A DNA stretch of 64,000 nt, from positions 1-64,000 of the forward strand of contig JASANE010028175.1 in the NCBI GenBank assembly GCA_030248225.1, read 5' to 3'. Made by a program: the position numbers and the translations under genes. The notes under the pieces are model-generated. The model saw only the letters and a program-made list of their open reading frames with translations, was not told the origin of the DNA and did not search any database. Source of the stretch: Trileptium ribeirensis. Its lineage: Eukaryota; Nematoda; Enoplea; Enoplida; Thoracostomopsidae. Below, piece by piece: positions 1 through 11,844 of the stretch; the first letter of the stretch is position 1, and each line of letters opens with the position of its first letter.

Positions 1-790
1 AGGTGAATTATATGAGTAAATTCTATTTTGGCTTATGCCTTATTTCCTAGGGCCAATTTTCATTTCGAAAAGACTGACCACTTTTATTTTATTACAGTTG
101 TTCTCCGCTTTTATACGACAAAGTGGTCAGCATGTTATTTTGTATTGTTTTGATGGGGGTAGGGGTTGAAGGGTATTTTTATTATGACGGCTATCGGAAT
201 TTAAATTGGGATGAGATTCGTCTCCAGATGTTGAGTCCGTACGCATGGCCAGTAGAATGCCGGTAGAAATGCTATCTATGGCGTCTTTATCTTTGCTCGC
301 ATATATCTTATTTCTCGACCCTCGATTTGATTAGCACTGCGGCGTGTCTAATTCGATTTGATCTTAGGATAATTTCAACACCAAGTCAATAAAGACAATG
401 TTAGAACTTGTATTCAAAATTAGTATTATATATCGAAGTTCGAAGACTGATTTTCACACCTGGCCAGTTTCAGATAATATGCGCGTCACTAAGTATATCA
501 CTTATGCTCCCCGTCTAAGCTCCGGTATTGTTAACTACTCGCTTTATATTTGTGCCGTTCAACCTTTGTTTTACATCTGCAATAAGCAAGCCTTGTTTTA
601 TTTTGTTCTCAACTCAAGTTTTGAGCGCACTATTATCCTGAATAATTATCTGATAAGTTAGCGTTATGTTAAGAGCTAATTTCTTTTGCTATTGTGAGGG
701 CCTTCTGGACAGCTAGACCCGTACAGACGGCAACTTTCGATATCTACACCGAAATGTTGTTTGTTACGATTAGGGAATTTAAGAGAGAAC
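1..790. other. No gene recognised
   Basis: AT-rich sequence without a recognisable protein or RNA gene. One open frame at 398-661 has no domain or motif that I recognise and no convincing splice context. A short motif around 690-730 (GCCTTCTGGACAGCTAGACC) recurs in diverged form near 3424-3450 and 3510-3535, so at least part of the stretch is repeat-derived. Confidence 0.4.
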
Positions 791-799
791 ATTAAATAT

Positions 800-1150
800 A
801 TATACACTTTATATGGGGAAACCATCCATTTCGTCACTCACTTTAAGGATTTAGGTGTTATTATTGATAAGTCTCTGAAATGTAATAAACACTGTTTAAA
901 AAGGCATATAGAAGCTTGAATTACGTCAGTTACATTCTGACAATGTTATGATGTATAAAATTTTAAATTATAAAATTGATGCCTGCCAAGATTTATTCGT
1001 ATTTTCCGAAGTTTGCCATATTAGGGGTCACTCAAAAAAAGTGGTGAAAAGAAATTTAAAACAAATACTTTAAGCCACGCTTGTTCAGTTCCTGCTATAG
1101 ACGAGTGGGAATCATTACCGCAGTTTCCACATCCTTTAGAGTCGATTGGT
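800..1150 (+). pseudogene. CR1-like LINE reverse transcriptase, 3' fragment (left half)
   Basis: Degenerate C-terminal part of a CR1-like non-LTR retrotransposon reverse transcriptase. In frame pieces I read KDLGVIIDKSLKCNKHC (about 842-892, the block that follows the FADD motif), then a region resembling the MVYKI...RGHS segment of the RT C-terminus (about 945-1045), then AIDEWESLPQ (about 1096-1124). The intact-looking element at 11845-13774 has the same three blocks in the same order (LDLGVWISDNLKSSKHC, MVYRMAHGL...RGHPLKL, VVDTWHGLP). Frameshifts separate the blocks. The remaining C-terminus and 3' tail are found after 3073, so the minus-strand element at 1150-3000 appears to have inserted here. 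Family assignment is by motif only. Confidence 0.65.
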
Positions 1151-3000
1151 TCCATCGCGCGTGCAACGGGTTCATCTGCACCGTGACTTCAGCATTCTTT
1201 TCCATCTGTCAATGTCTTGCGCGTCCTCAATTCGTAGCCCAATCGATTGCATGCCCTCTTTGACGACCTGTTCCCACTTCTTTCTCGGCCTTCCACGGGG
1301 CGCCTTTCTTTCGAATTGGACTTCGAGCGCTTGTTTCGCCATGCCCCAGTTCTGTGTTGGACGTGGCCGTACCATCTCAGCCTCCGGTTGGTCAGTTCCG
1401 TCTCCAGCGACGTAAGTCCAAGTGATTTCGCCACATTCTCGCTGGATGCGCGGTCTTCCCAACGCACTCCTGCCATCCACCGCATCATTTTTCTGTCAGT
1501 GACTAGAAGAGGGGCCGCTGCTTCCTTCGTAAGTGCCCAATATTCAGAAGCGTATGCTAGCACGGGGCGAATGCAAGCGTTATACACCCTCACGCGCACC
1601 TTACAGGGTAATCGCTTGTTGGTAAGTAGACTCGCCAGCTCTTTCCATTTGAACCAGGCGGCTTGACTTGGCTGCCCTGCGTAGGTCCCCTTGTAGTCGA
1701 TGGTGTCCCCAAGGTATGTGAATTTGTCCACTATTTCAAATTTTCTGTTGTCCACCCAGAAGTCAGTTGCCTGGACAGTAGGATGTGAACAGTTGTCGCA
1801 CATGAAGTTTTCGTTCGAGCGGGGCGCAATCTGAGGCCAGTGCAGCACATATGAACCCATTTTCCACAGTCTCGGCAAGACAGCGAGTTCGTGCCTACTC
1901 CCTTTCCGCAGTGTGAACATGGAAGCTGTCCGGGCTGAGCAGGCTTGCTGTCTCCTCAGTGACCAGAACTTTGGTTTTCTTCTCGTTGACTTTGAGACCT
2001 TTCCCCTCCAAATCACTACACCACACGCGGAGCCGTTCCGTGAGTTGTTGTTGAGAGTCCGCGGTAATATCGAGGTCGTCTGCGAAGAGTATTTCCCAAT
2101 TGATTGGTTGTGTAGCCTCCTCGAGCACGATAGCGAAGAGCAGTGGACTTAGAACGGAACCCTGATGGACGCCCATTGAGATGTCAAAGGGGTCCGATAT
2201 TGTAGTATGGCCCCTGGCTTGGGACGTTGACCGTTCGTATAGTTCCATTACTTTGCGTACTAGGTGTTCGGCTACGCCATGCCTCCTTAAGGCCCATTCC
2301 ACCACCTTTCTCGGGACCCGATCGAACGCCTTCTCCAGGTCGACAAATGCGTGCCACAGCTGTTTCCCCTTCCGTAGCGCCTTTTCCTGCAGCTGCCTGA
2401 GTACAAATAGTTGTACTTCTCAGAGGCATAAAGCCGTACTGAGATTGACTGATGTTGACCACGTTTCGTAGGCGTTTCACCAACAGTCTTTCGTATAGTT
2501 TCATTCCGTGTTCGAGGAGACGGATACCTCTATAAGAGCCGCAATCCAGTGCGTCTCCCTTGCCTTTGTAGAGGTAAATGGTGTGACTGTTTGTCCACTC
2601 ATTAGGGATGCCATTTCTCAGAACGTGGTTCATTACAGCTGTCAATGCAACAACGCCACCTTCAGCCCTGAGTTCGGTAACCAATCCGGATGGTCCACTC
2701 GCCTTTCCCCTCTTACTGGCCTTCAGTGCGTTTTTGATTTCGGCTTCCTGAAACGCATGGATTGGACCTTCGGTTGGAGCCACGACTCCAACGTGATATG
2801 GCCTTTCCACATTCAGTAGGTCCCTTGAATAGGATCTCCAGCGTTCGAGAACTTCCATTTCATCGAAAATGATGCGTCCGCTGCGATCTTTGATAACTCT
2901 AGATCCGGCCACATCTTGTCGCTCTCGTCGTATTTGGCGCGCTATTTTAAACATCTTCCCTTGTCCCTCGCGTGTTTTGGAAGCATCTTCTGCTCTGATT
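1150..3000 (-). pseudogene. Non-LTR retrotransposon reverse transcriptase, frameshifted
   Basis: Minus-strand LINE reverse transcriptase, truncated at the 5' end (no endonuclease seen). From 3000 downwards I see a linker with VIKDRSGRIIFDEMEVLERW, the KASGPSG block, YKGKGDALDCGSYRGIRLLE, QYGFMPLRST, motif A FVDLEKAFDRVPRKV (near 2305-2350), motif B GVHQGSVLSPLLFAIVL (near 2140-2170), and motif C as FADD (near 2077-2087). A Cys/His cluster follows (CSHCGKGVG, CRDCGKWVHMCCTG; 1810-1925), then a C-terminal tail ending RGRPRKKWEQVVKEGM and a stop at about 1172. The protein lies in three frames, with shifts near 2400, 1830-1895 and 1370, so it cannot be active. The RT type resembles RTE-related LINEs with a C-terminal zinc-ribbon-like module; the clade is not certain. 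Confidence 0.85.
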
Positions 3001-3011
3001 ATTCGAAGGTA

Positions 3012-3072
3012 TATACAGCAGTTTATTGGGAGTAAACTGCTCTGCTCATTATAGCAGTTTATTGCGAGCAAA
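3012..3072. repeat. Short inverted and direct repeat at a transposon junction
   Basis: The string AGCAGTTTATTGGGAGTAAA is followed by CTGCT, giving a 9-bp inverted repeat (AGCAGTTTA / TAAACTGCT) with a 7-bp spacer. A second, diverged copy starts with AGCAGTTTATTGCGAG about 35 bp later. It sits between the 5' end of the minus-strand LINE and the resumed CR1-like 3' end, so it may be filler or a slippage duplication made on insertion. Confidence 0.45.
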
Positions 3073-3331
3073 CTCCGTATAGACGCCCCAGCACTAAAGC
3101 GTTTAAAAACGGCTTGAAAGAAGTTAATCAACACCGTTCTTACATTATGATATAAACCTATAATCAGCTGTTAGAGGAATAACCTCTTGCTGATTACCTT
3201 TTTATTCAATTGTATACCCTTTTCTTATAATGTATTCATTGTGAATTAATATGCCATTTGTTCTACCTAACAGACACTTATGGTCGACTGTTAGGGAGTG
3301 TTTTTGAATAAATTTTTGTTGTTATTGTTAC
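3073..3331 (+). mobile_element. CR1-like LINE C-terminus and 3' tail (right half)
   Basis: A short open stretch reads STKAFKNGLKEVNQHRSYIM then stops. This resembles the last residues of CR1-like RTs; the element at 13.7 kb ends with the comparable APNIQRFKQLLHLSRALPEP. It is followed by about 170 bp of non-coding sequence and a T/G-rich tail (AATAAATTTTTGTTGTTATT, about 3307-3326) typical of a LINE 3' end. It continues the fragment at 800-1150, with the minus-strand LINE between the two halves. The protein similarity here is short, so the join is an inference from order and orientation. Confidence 0.5.
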
Positions 3332-5560
3332 ATTTATTTGAATACCTTAACCCTTTTCCTTAGATTTACACTAATAATTTCCTTAATACGTATTGATACT
3401 TTTCCATTGTGGGTTTGTACGAAGCCTTCCAGACCGCTAGACCAGTACATATATTTGATTACTTTATCCTAGGATCTTAGAATTATGGTAATTACTTGCC
3501 GTTATATTAATGTTCCCGCTTCCGGACGGCTAGCCAGGGCTATAACTATTGAGTAGTGGCATCTACTCTCAAGTTCCCAATTTATTACTGGGTCTCCGAC
3601 GTCACCAACTCGCCCAAGGCATACTCACATAATTCCTTTCCCACTGACTCCACGGGGAATTACTCAACTACGGTAGTACACTTTGGAACTGTAGAGTTAG
3701 GACCGTTATTATGTTACTATTACGCTCGTGCTCGGCTCAAATTTATCAGGGAATAATAATAGGAATAATATAAATTATAGTGATAACTACCTATTTGTGT
3801 AGTTACTTTGTAACTCAGCGTTGATTTTTAACAAGGCGAAGCCAATCAAAACCCGAATAAGTAATGCTTGATTGTCTTTGTAAGTAGAATCAATGTCCGG
3901 TATTCAACATCGAAAATGATAACCCATAGTGAAGACCATTGCAAACCAGATCATACAAATTAATCATAAAACCAGCCGTAAAGAGCACAAACATTCGCTT
4001 CTAAAATTCAAAAAGTTCGCAACACGCTAGCTAGGTAACCCGCAAGTATAATAATAGCAAAATAAAATCAATAAGAACAATTCGTATAAGCTAATACAAT
4101 TGGCGCCCGGTTACGGAAAATAAGCATAAAAGTAGTGGCTTTGCTGCTGACAAAATATCGAAAATCTGGAGCTCGCTGCTTATGTTCACCAATCTCGTCC
4201 TCATCTTATCCAGACTGACTGAAAACTAAAGAAACAAAGCTAACATTAGGTTAGCTAAAAGAAAAACAAATGCTAATTATGCAAATTAGCATTAAAAGGA
4301 AACAAAAAACAAGTTCCAAAGAACGAAAAGGAAACCCAAGCTAGGGAGGATTATAATAAAGCATTTGGTTACCAACCCGGGGTTTTTACGTAATTTTAGG
4401 GATTTTGGGCGGGTTTGGAGCGGAAACCCTCAAGTAGCCTGGCAGAACCCAAACACTTACAAAAGACAAAGTTTTGAACTACCTAAATATGCTAAAAGAG
4501 ACGCCAAGCTGTGTAATTACATCTATATGTTTAGTGAGCAGAAGAAATAGGGGTAAATTTGTTGATGCCGATTTGGGATAGGGGAGGCACCCTCTTAAGC
4601 TTCGGCTTCCATCTCAAACCAAATCTATCCCTCTTATCTAAGGCCCGGCATCCCCATCCCTCGCTAGGCCCGACTATATACTTAAACGTTTGTTAAAAAT
4701 TGTCTAAAATAGGCAAAATTAATCAAATATTGTCAAAATAACAAAAAAGTTTCTCCCCGGAAAGGCCAATATAACATGTACTGACGGAAGTGAAATGCAT
4801 ACTATGCCGTTCTAGATATATTAAGCCTACGCCTTAGCCGCAGCATAAGCCAAAATCCATATTTCACCCATATGCTAAGTCTAAGCCTAAGTCACGGGCA
4901 TGCCGCCCCCGGAACACTCCACTCTAAGCTGTTCATTTTTCTAACGTTATAACGTCCGGCACGTAAAGGTGACATGGGCCCCCACAAATATTAGAAAATC
5001 GAAAAAACTAAAATCAAATGGGCAGAAACTGCTGGCAATTTTAGAGAAAGTGGGTGAAATTTTGAGTTCCTTGAAAATCCTAGAATTGACCCTGTGACTT
5101 GGCAACACAAAGTAAGGCAAGCGTACAAAAAGCATCACAAAGTGTTTTATCCATACAAAATAACACCTCGGCTACACAATGTTTCTTGTTGAATCTTCCG
5201 TTTTTGGTGTCTTCACGCATAATTTGAGCAAACAGATACTGAATCCAGCATATATGGCGATTTTGGTGTGAGGTGCTGTCTTACACATTTTATCCATCAA
5301 AAGAACGTTATTCCAGTTGATCTTAGAACCTTGTGTTTTATTCAAGTATACATGTTTCGCTTGCAAAGAGGACTACATCGGCGGTGCCTGCCAACGCCTT
5401 ATAACTACGAGGCAGGGTCGGATTTACAAGTACGCACGGTACGCAGCTCGGTAGCATGAAGTCATAAAAAAATCTTTGCGCATGGCTGATTTTGGTTTTC
5501 CACCGATTACAGGGACCTCTAGTTCCTAGCCGGGTCCTTCAGATGCAGGCGGACTGGTTA
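3332..5560. other. No gene recognised; AT-rich, repeat-like
   Basis: No coding region that I can support. A few GC-richer islands occur: about 4560-4680, with complementary GATGCCG and CGGCATC strings, and about 4890-4925. There are short open frames without recognisable motifs. The sequence around 4800-4890 repeats CTAAGCCTA-like words. Nothing resembles tRNA or rRNA. Confidence 0.4.
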
Positions 5561-5629
5561 TACGGTTGGCCCCAAGCAGACGTGTATCACCAAATTGCCC
5601 GCGCGGAACTGTCCTAAAAAAGAACACTT

Positions 5630-5921
5630 ATTCAAATCCGTCGGGCTGGGGACTCTATCGGGAGATGATCAGGTATACTGCATTTCCCAACGTCACAACA
5701 GCGTTGAGTGTTTACATGTGCATGGCTGTAAACATTTGCGGAGCAGAACGATCCTTCTCCAATTTAGCATTGATTAAGAACAGTTTGAGATCCACGATGA
5801 TACATAACGCTGAGATGGTTTAGCCGCATTGTCTATCGAGCACGACCTCACAAACTGCTGGGACTACGATAACGTCATCCACAATTTTGTTACATTCAAG
5901 TCTAGACGTGTGGCGATCTAA
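5630..5921 (+). pseudogene. hAT-family transposase C-terminal dimerisation domain
   Basis: The open frame contains FPNVTTALSVYMCMAVNICG, AERSFSNLALIKNSLRSTM, and, after a one-base frame change near 5818, LAALSIEHDLTNCWDYDNVI before a stop at 5919-5921. The order P.V..AL.....V..CGAERSFS.L..IK..LRSTM...L..L..LSIE is the hallmark of the hAT C-terminal dimerisation domain, as in ZMYM1-like or zinc-finger-type hAT transposases. The DDE core and zinc fingers are not visible upstream, so this is a truncated relic. The frame change alone would kill the protein. hAT identity is firm; the subfamily is not. Confidence 0.85.
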
Positions 5922-8900
5922 GGTAACACTATTTGTGTGCTTTAGGGCTCCTAAAGGAAAGGACGCAGTTCAAAATTGGAAATGGTGACTTAAACGTTAG
6001 GGCAGTGTGAGAGAACAGTGAGGCATCGCCTAGACAAATGAACCTTATACAAATATCTATAGGATTAGGACGGTTGAAGGTGCGGTTAAATTGCGCACTG
6101 TTTCCTTGCGGAAAATCGACAATGAAGACTCAAATCATGGATTCATCATCATGTGGTGTCAGCGTATGGTAGTATAATTCAGCCCCATAAACCCCTCGGT
6201 CGTATTATGCGTAGGCCCCTGCCGTAAATCCGGTAATGCTAGAAGGTCATGCAAAAGAACGCTTAACGCACTTGTTAACCCAGTAGTCTATAATTATATA
6301 CGAAATCGCACTGTTAAACACAGATAGTTTGCAGTTTTCGATATTAACACATTTTGATAATCCGAAATGTTATGCTCAAAACATGATCTAAAATTTGGAA
6401 AATCTTATAATGCTCTTCCGAAACCCAATTAATAATACACTGTTCTCGGGGTGACTTAATGTGTGCGCTTTATGCACGCAAACATCACTGACTCAGGCAT
6501 TCGTATCGAAAGATGTGTTTATAAATATTGAAATTTCGAAGTCCTTAGTCACTTGAAAAAGACAGACAATCTTCTATGGTTTTGATATTTGCTTAAAATC
6601 GCTGTAGTATTTTCTTTGCATTACAGGTTTTTTAACCAGTAAAAAGGTTCAGGAAGCTCAATTTAAACCTCAAAACTACTATACATAATTGATGTTTCCA
6701 ATTTTGTAATCGATGTCTCCTTTTGCATGTCTTCCTTAATTACGTAGCTATGGATTACCACAAAGTGATATTGCTGGGCGTCGTTGGGGGTATCAGGGGT
6801 CCTATCTGCTAAGGGAGTAAAATCCTTACAATTCAGGATTTTTCACGTTTTTATTTATTTAACGGCCCCTAAAACTTACTTGGAGATTTTATTTCTTAAA
6901 ATTTTAACTTCCTAACTTAGCCTAATTTGCATATTTGCTACTATTATTTTAGCTATCTAATGTTGAGTTTTGTGTATAGTGGTCAGTCGTTATGTTTTGG
7001 AGCAGCAACTGGTGTGGTGCACAATTGTAACAGTTCGGCAGAGGAAACGGGACCAAGTTATTGCTTCTTGATTGTACATCGACAAATTCTTTTTGGCTTG
7101 AGGTTACCTAGCTAGTATAGCTAGCGTGATTGCGTCAGTTTTCGTTATAGAGTTCGATTTTGTCGTGGATTTTTGTTTTTAGCTTAAAAAGATTTCTGGT
7201 AATATTCCGACTAAAGCTGAAGGACGCAAAAAGAATTGCGGATCATTTCTTGGTGTAGCTATCCTACTGGAAAGGTGCCTTAGCCCGGTCCTTAGCCCAG
7301 TGGATTACAAGTTATATTTCAGAGACGCCTATACTCGTGTCTGTCATTGCACTGTATGTGGTCTGGTGTTTAATCACCTCTGGAGAGCTTGGAAGGCGTG
7401 GCATTTGGGACAGTTTTGTGAGAGATAGCGTAGTGAAGCGAACTATCAGCCATAGAAATTAGCGAAGTACCATAAGGTTTTACTCGGTTAATAGTGTAAT
7501 TGGAAGAGCTGCACAAATAAGTATCTTAAGCTGCTATTATTTTATTTAATCATACTATTTTCTCTTATGAAATAGAAGAAGTGGCCATAATTATACTAGG
7601 AGCGGTAGTTAGCAGTATCGTACTAGGTTTAGTAACACTTTAAACATTTCGGCCCTCTTTTCGTTGAGTGCGTGGTAACCAGGGCGAGACTGTAGGTGGG
7701 ACTCGAACTTATTAGCAGTGTAACTGCGTGATCTGGCAGCCTTCCGCTGTCGTCTGCGTGGAAGCATTATTCTTGAGAAGACCGAGTGAATAAGGGGACT
7801 GGTTTGAGCGACCCAAAGCTTGAGCATTATAGACTATATACCTAAAGACCCGTATTGTCATCCGTCCGGGGACATACATTGAGCAAACTTCAACTGCATA
7901 GTAGTCGACCGCTAATGTACAGTTTTAATAACGTGGTCTGGCATCCTTCCGGTGTCGGCCTGTGTAATATAACTGGCACTATTAGCGTAAATCTAAGGCT
8001 TAGGTTGAGGTAATTACATAATCGCATGGTGCACTCGCCTTCCGGGAGTGTGCTGCGTTAAAGCCATAACGTTAGTAACATAACAGATAAAGTTAAACCC
8101 AATCACTATCGCTCAAGTGTAACCCTTAGACAATAGCTTTGATAATTTAGGGGTAAAAGCTAGGTCAAACACTCGGTAACTCTAACTTAATCTAAGAACT
8201 AAAGTACTAGATATGGATCATCGAGAGTACCGAAAAGTAGGGCCAAAGTGCACAACGAAAGTGGAACATCAGACTGTGCAATATTTTGGTGTCAGACTGT
8301 GCACGAAAACTGGTGGTGTATAAGCGAGAGCTGAAAATGATCTGGTACTAAAGGAAGTACCATCATTTTGGTAACTAGCGCTTAAGTACAGTATCGAAAG
8401 GGTAGCGTGAAGTCTTCGTGAACTAAAATACGGTACGAAAGAACGGTACCGAGGCTTTTTAAACTGAGCCCCGAGGAGAATACGTATTCCGATACGGTTA
8501 TCAAAATCAGTGCCAAAATGTAACAGTGCCTAATGTTCTCTCATTCGTAATAAACGTTTTATATCAGTGTCTGTTGACCGACTATCTGAAAAACGAGCAC
8601 GTACAGCCGAGCAAGGATCACGCCGCAACGCAAGATCACTAGCCTCGCTCACGAAAAAGGAAGACGCGCGCCACGCTAACGTCCCACCAGCATACTACTG
8701 GCCACACCTCGAACCACACAATCCTTTGGTGACGAATCCCGTCCCCTTTTAAATATTGATAGCAGACATAAGGAAAAGTACCCTCCAACCCTACCACACT
8801 ACAAACCATAAAATATAACACTTGGAGCGTACTTTATCATTTCATTTCCGGAATTTGGTTTTAAAGTACTAGGCGTAAAGATTTACATTTGTTATCGAAC

Positions 8901-10546
8901 CTACATCGGTTTCAAGAGCAATGTTGATATCTTCTTGGTCTTGAACAATCTTACTTCAAATACACCATAATGGTTCAGAACTACACACTTAGGTATGATT
9001 AAACAGTACTTAGCCTTAACTTATTTTATTAATTTTCCCAATTAAGAATCTTAATGTTAATTATTAGTACTGTTCATAGCGTATTAGCTATTAACTAGTT
9101 AATAATATTTCACAAATTCGACCCCAGCGTCGAGTGAGAAAATACCAGGGTGAGCAGTTCCAGTGGGTCCGGGGTAGTAGCATTACGGTGTTAACTGTGG
9201 CAAACGTTCTGACCAGACCGATTTAACAAGTTTTGCTAATCTTGGATAGACCGGGTGAGTAAGGGGCGTGGAAATAGATATCGCAATCGTGCAAACTGAG
9301 TTTCTAATTACCAACTCGATCAGCTTTCCGGAGATCGAGATTCTTGTGAAATTAACTGAGTAGTAGCTAGCCAGTAGGATCTTGGCGACATGCCAAGTGT
9401 ATGAATTCGAAGAAATGAGAAACTGTAGCGTTAACATACAGCGGAACAACTTATTAAATTAAAATATATACCTGTTACGAACCAAAGATATAATTCACTA
9501 AAATATTTATTAATCTACTGTTCAATACGGAATAGATGCAACAAAACTGATAGTCAGGTATCTAATACGCACTCTAAGAAGGTTAATTCTACCTCAGAAC
9601 TGCTTACGAATAGTGAACAACATATCTGGGTAATCTATGTATATATAAGAATCATAACGAAAGCACAATAGAATGGAAACCATAAACAGAATTTGCTACG
9701 GACCGCATGACACTCGTATCTTTCGCACCACTCGCCTTGTCTCAACCATTGATATAACTACCTCTACACGAAGAGATACGTTTAAATACAGTGTCGATTT
9801 GAAAACAGCACCCACGAAAACCCATATGAACCTATTTTGAGCCCCAAATCTATTAATATACCGTTAGAAGTGGTAATGTCACGTATGACTATATATGGCG
9901 TCGGGTCCAACTTTGGCCTCAAATACCAAATGACCAGGGGGTCCTACATCAAATCTGTTGACGCCTTACAGGTAGCCCCGTAGCTCTATCCACACACCAA
10001 TTTTCTTTCGTGGTTACATAGCTACACCTCGACAAAGTTTGACCAAAAATTTGAAAATTTGCCCATTTGCAAAAATCCCCATGCCCCATAGGCACCCGAC
10101 CAAAACAATTTATATACCCAGAAATAAAGATTCCTTGCACACATATTTCGATACCAAACGATTCAAATGAGCTCAAGGTTTGCCGAGTTATGAGCAAAAT
10201 GACCCAAAAATGGCCCATTTTAACCATGGGCCCCTGGGAACCCCAGTTTGACTCCCAGTGGTAGGACATGGGTTGGTCGAATCTGAATAAAACCTCCAAA
10301 AGGCACATCTAGAGTATTGTAACTTTCATATGAGCTCTCACACGTCCATATCGGTTTACGTTCAGATAATGAAGTCCTGTTTACAGAGAAAAATAAACGG
10401 ACGCCCATCTTTTACACCATAGTGCGGTCTAGTGAGAATTCTTCTATTCCGAAGCTAGCGCTTCTCCATCTCCGAATTCAACTACTACGCAGTTTTTATA
10501 ATAGCGTATCACGTCAGTCATCAGGAGACAAGTACAGAGATATAAC
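5922..10546. other. No intact gene recognised
   Basis: About 4.6 kb of AT-rich sequence without a supported gene. About 7930-8750 resembles a dispersed repeat also present at 14040-14650. A basic frame at 8567-8755 (RLSEKRARTAEQ...) resembles arginine-rich linkers often found beside Helitron or PIF1-like genes, but no helicase or Rep motif accompanies it. The rest shows only short frames. Confidence 0.4.
7930..8750. repeat. Dispersed repeat, copy 1
   Basis: Two blocks match the segment at 14040-14650 in the same order: one around 7965-8040 with CTTAGGTTGAGGTAATTACA and an AATCGCAYnG-like continuation, and one around 8655-8730 with GCCACACCTCGAACCACACA. Between the blocks the two copies differ in length and are hard to align by eye. 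The class of element is unknown. Confidence 0.35.
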
Positions 10547-10554
10547 GGCTATAG

Positions 10555-11686
10555 CAGGGAGTAACCGGAATTCCGGCTCCTGTTCTGGCGAAAATCGTGT
10601 TCCGGTTGCGGTTCCGGCAAAGGGCAAAAACCATACCGGAACCGGAATTCCGGTTTAAAAATTTTCTTTGAAATTTTCCAAGTTTTTTGCTTCATCCTGT
10701 AATTCAAACATGTAATATATTTTATACAATGATCAAGCTCCAATAATGCCAAGCAAAAGAAAAGATTAACTAACCAATTTACCGTGTGAAACGCAACTAG
10801 GGCACGCAATTTGAGCAGGAATTTTTCATAATAACCTGCAGGAGTTTGTTAAATCAAAGCCAGATTGATGCCTGTAGCAGCTATTTTACACATCCAGAAG
10901 TCTGTGGGATACGTTTGAATTAAACCGGTCCAACTCGGTAACAGAGTATGGCTTACGCAGAAGTACTTAGGGTATGCTTGGCTAACATAAATTGCGTCAA
11001 GCACCCTCCAGTGCGCTTGTAAACTTGGTAAATCAGTCTAAATTGAAGTAAACTAACGTTATCTGCAACGCAGCTAGAAACTGCTTTCTTGGCAATGAAC
11101 TGTATATATTTATTGACAGCATCACAGTGTGTCTCATTTATAGCAGTCTGATTAGAAAGTTATCATCATTATGATCTAACTGACGGGCACTGTTTGTCCA
11201 ACGCTAGCCTAAACAGTTTCTCTGACCACTGATCAGAAAATTACCTTCTATCTATTATTTCCTCTTAGAATCATATAAACCAATAATTTTAAGTTGCCTG
11301 CAGAAGAACATGCAACAAACGTATGTGTAGTAAATGGAGGCGACTGGAGACAGAGCGAAAGTGTGTATTCTACGCTCAAAGCTTTATAACCACATTCGAT
11401 TTGACGCAGTGTACGGAATGGTGTATAGTGGAAAACATTTTTTGCTCTGAATGTCCAAAAACCGACATATTTGATCGACAAATATACATTATTAGCTTCC
11501 TCAGACTCTTTAAAGTTTCAGAAAGGCAATAATACCATCACAATACATTAAGTTTAATGTACAAGTTATTTTTAATGCATTTTAAATCCACTGTACCTTC
11601 ATTTCTTCCATCATCTGTTTTACTATATAGAAGACCAGGTTCCGGATCCGGTTTAAATGGACGGTTCCGGTTCCGGTTATTCCCTG
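10555..11686. mobile_element. hAT-type DNA transposon, non-autonomous, with intact 8-bp TSD
   Basis: A 1132-bp element with terminal inverted repeats CAGGGAGTAACCGGAA (left) and, reverse-complemented, CAGGGAATAACCGGAA (right): 15 of 16 positions agree. It is flanked by a perfect 8-bp direct duplication GGCTATAG (10547-10554 and 11687-11694). CAGGG termini plus an 8-bp target duplication are the signature of hAT elements. Both ends carry clusters of the subterminal word CCGGTTCCGG or CCGGAATTCCGG (10562-10654; 11639-11680), candidate transposase binding sites. I see no hAT catalytic or dimerisation motif inside, so it looks non-autonomous. The perfect TSD suggests a fairly recent insertion. 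Elements at 24726, 27970 and 52229 have related ends. Confidence 0.9.
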
Positions 11687-11844
11687 GGCTATAGGTATTA
11701 GAAATAATTCTGAGGAAATTAGGACATGTAATTTAATAACCTCCTTGCGTTTGTTAACCTATCTGCAGAGCACTTGTGGAACACCATAAAATCCACAATT
11801 GATATTGCTATTGCACTTCATTTTCCACAAAAAAGTGACAAACA

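Noticed and set aside
1098..3085. TATAGACG as the target-site duplication of the nested LINE
   Set aside because: The left copy lies inside the readable CR1-like coding block, before the apparent breakpoint, so the match is probably chance.
8567..8755. Arg-rich frame as part of a Helitron helicase gene
   Set aside because: Only a general resemblance to basic linkers; no Rep or helicase motif is visible within several kb.
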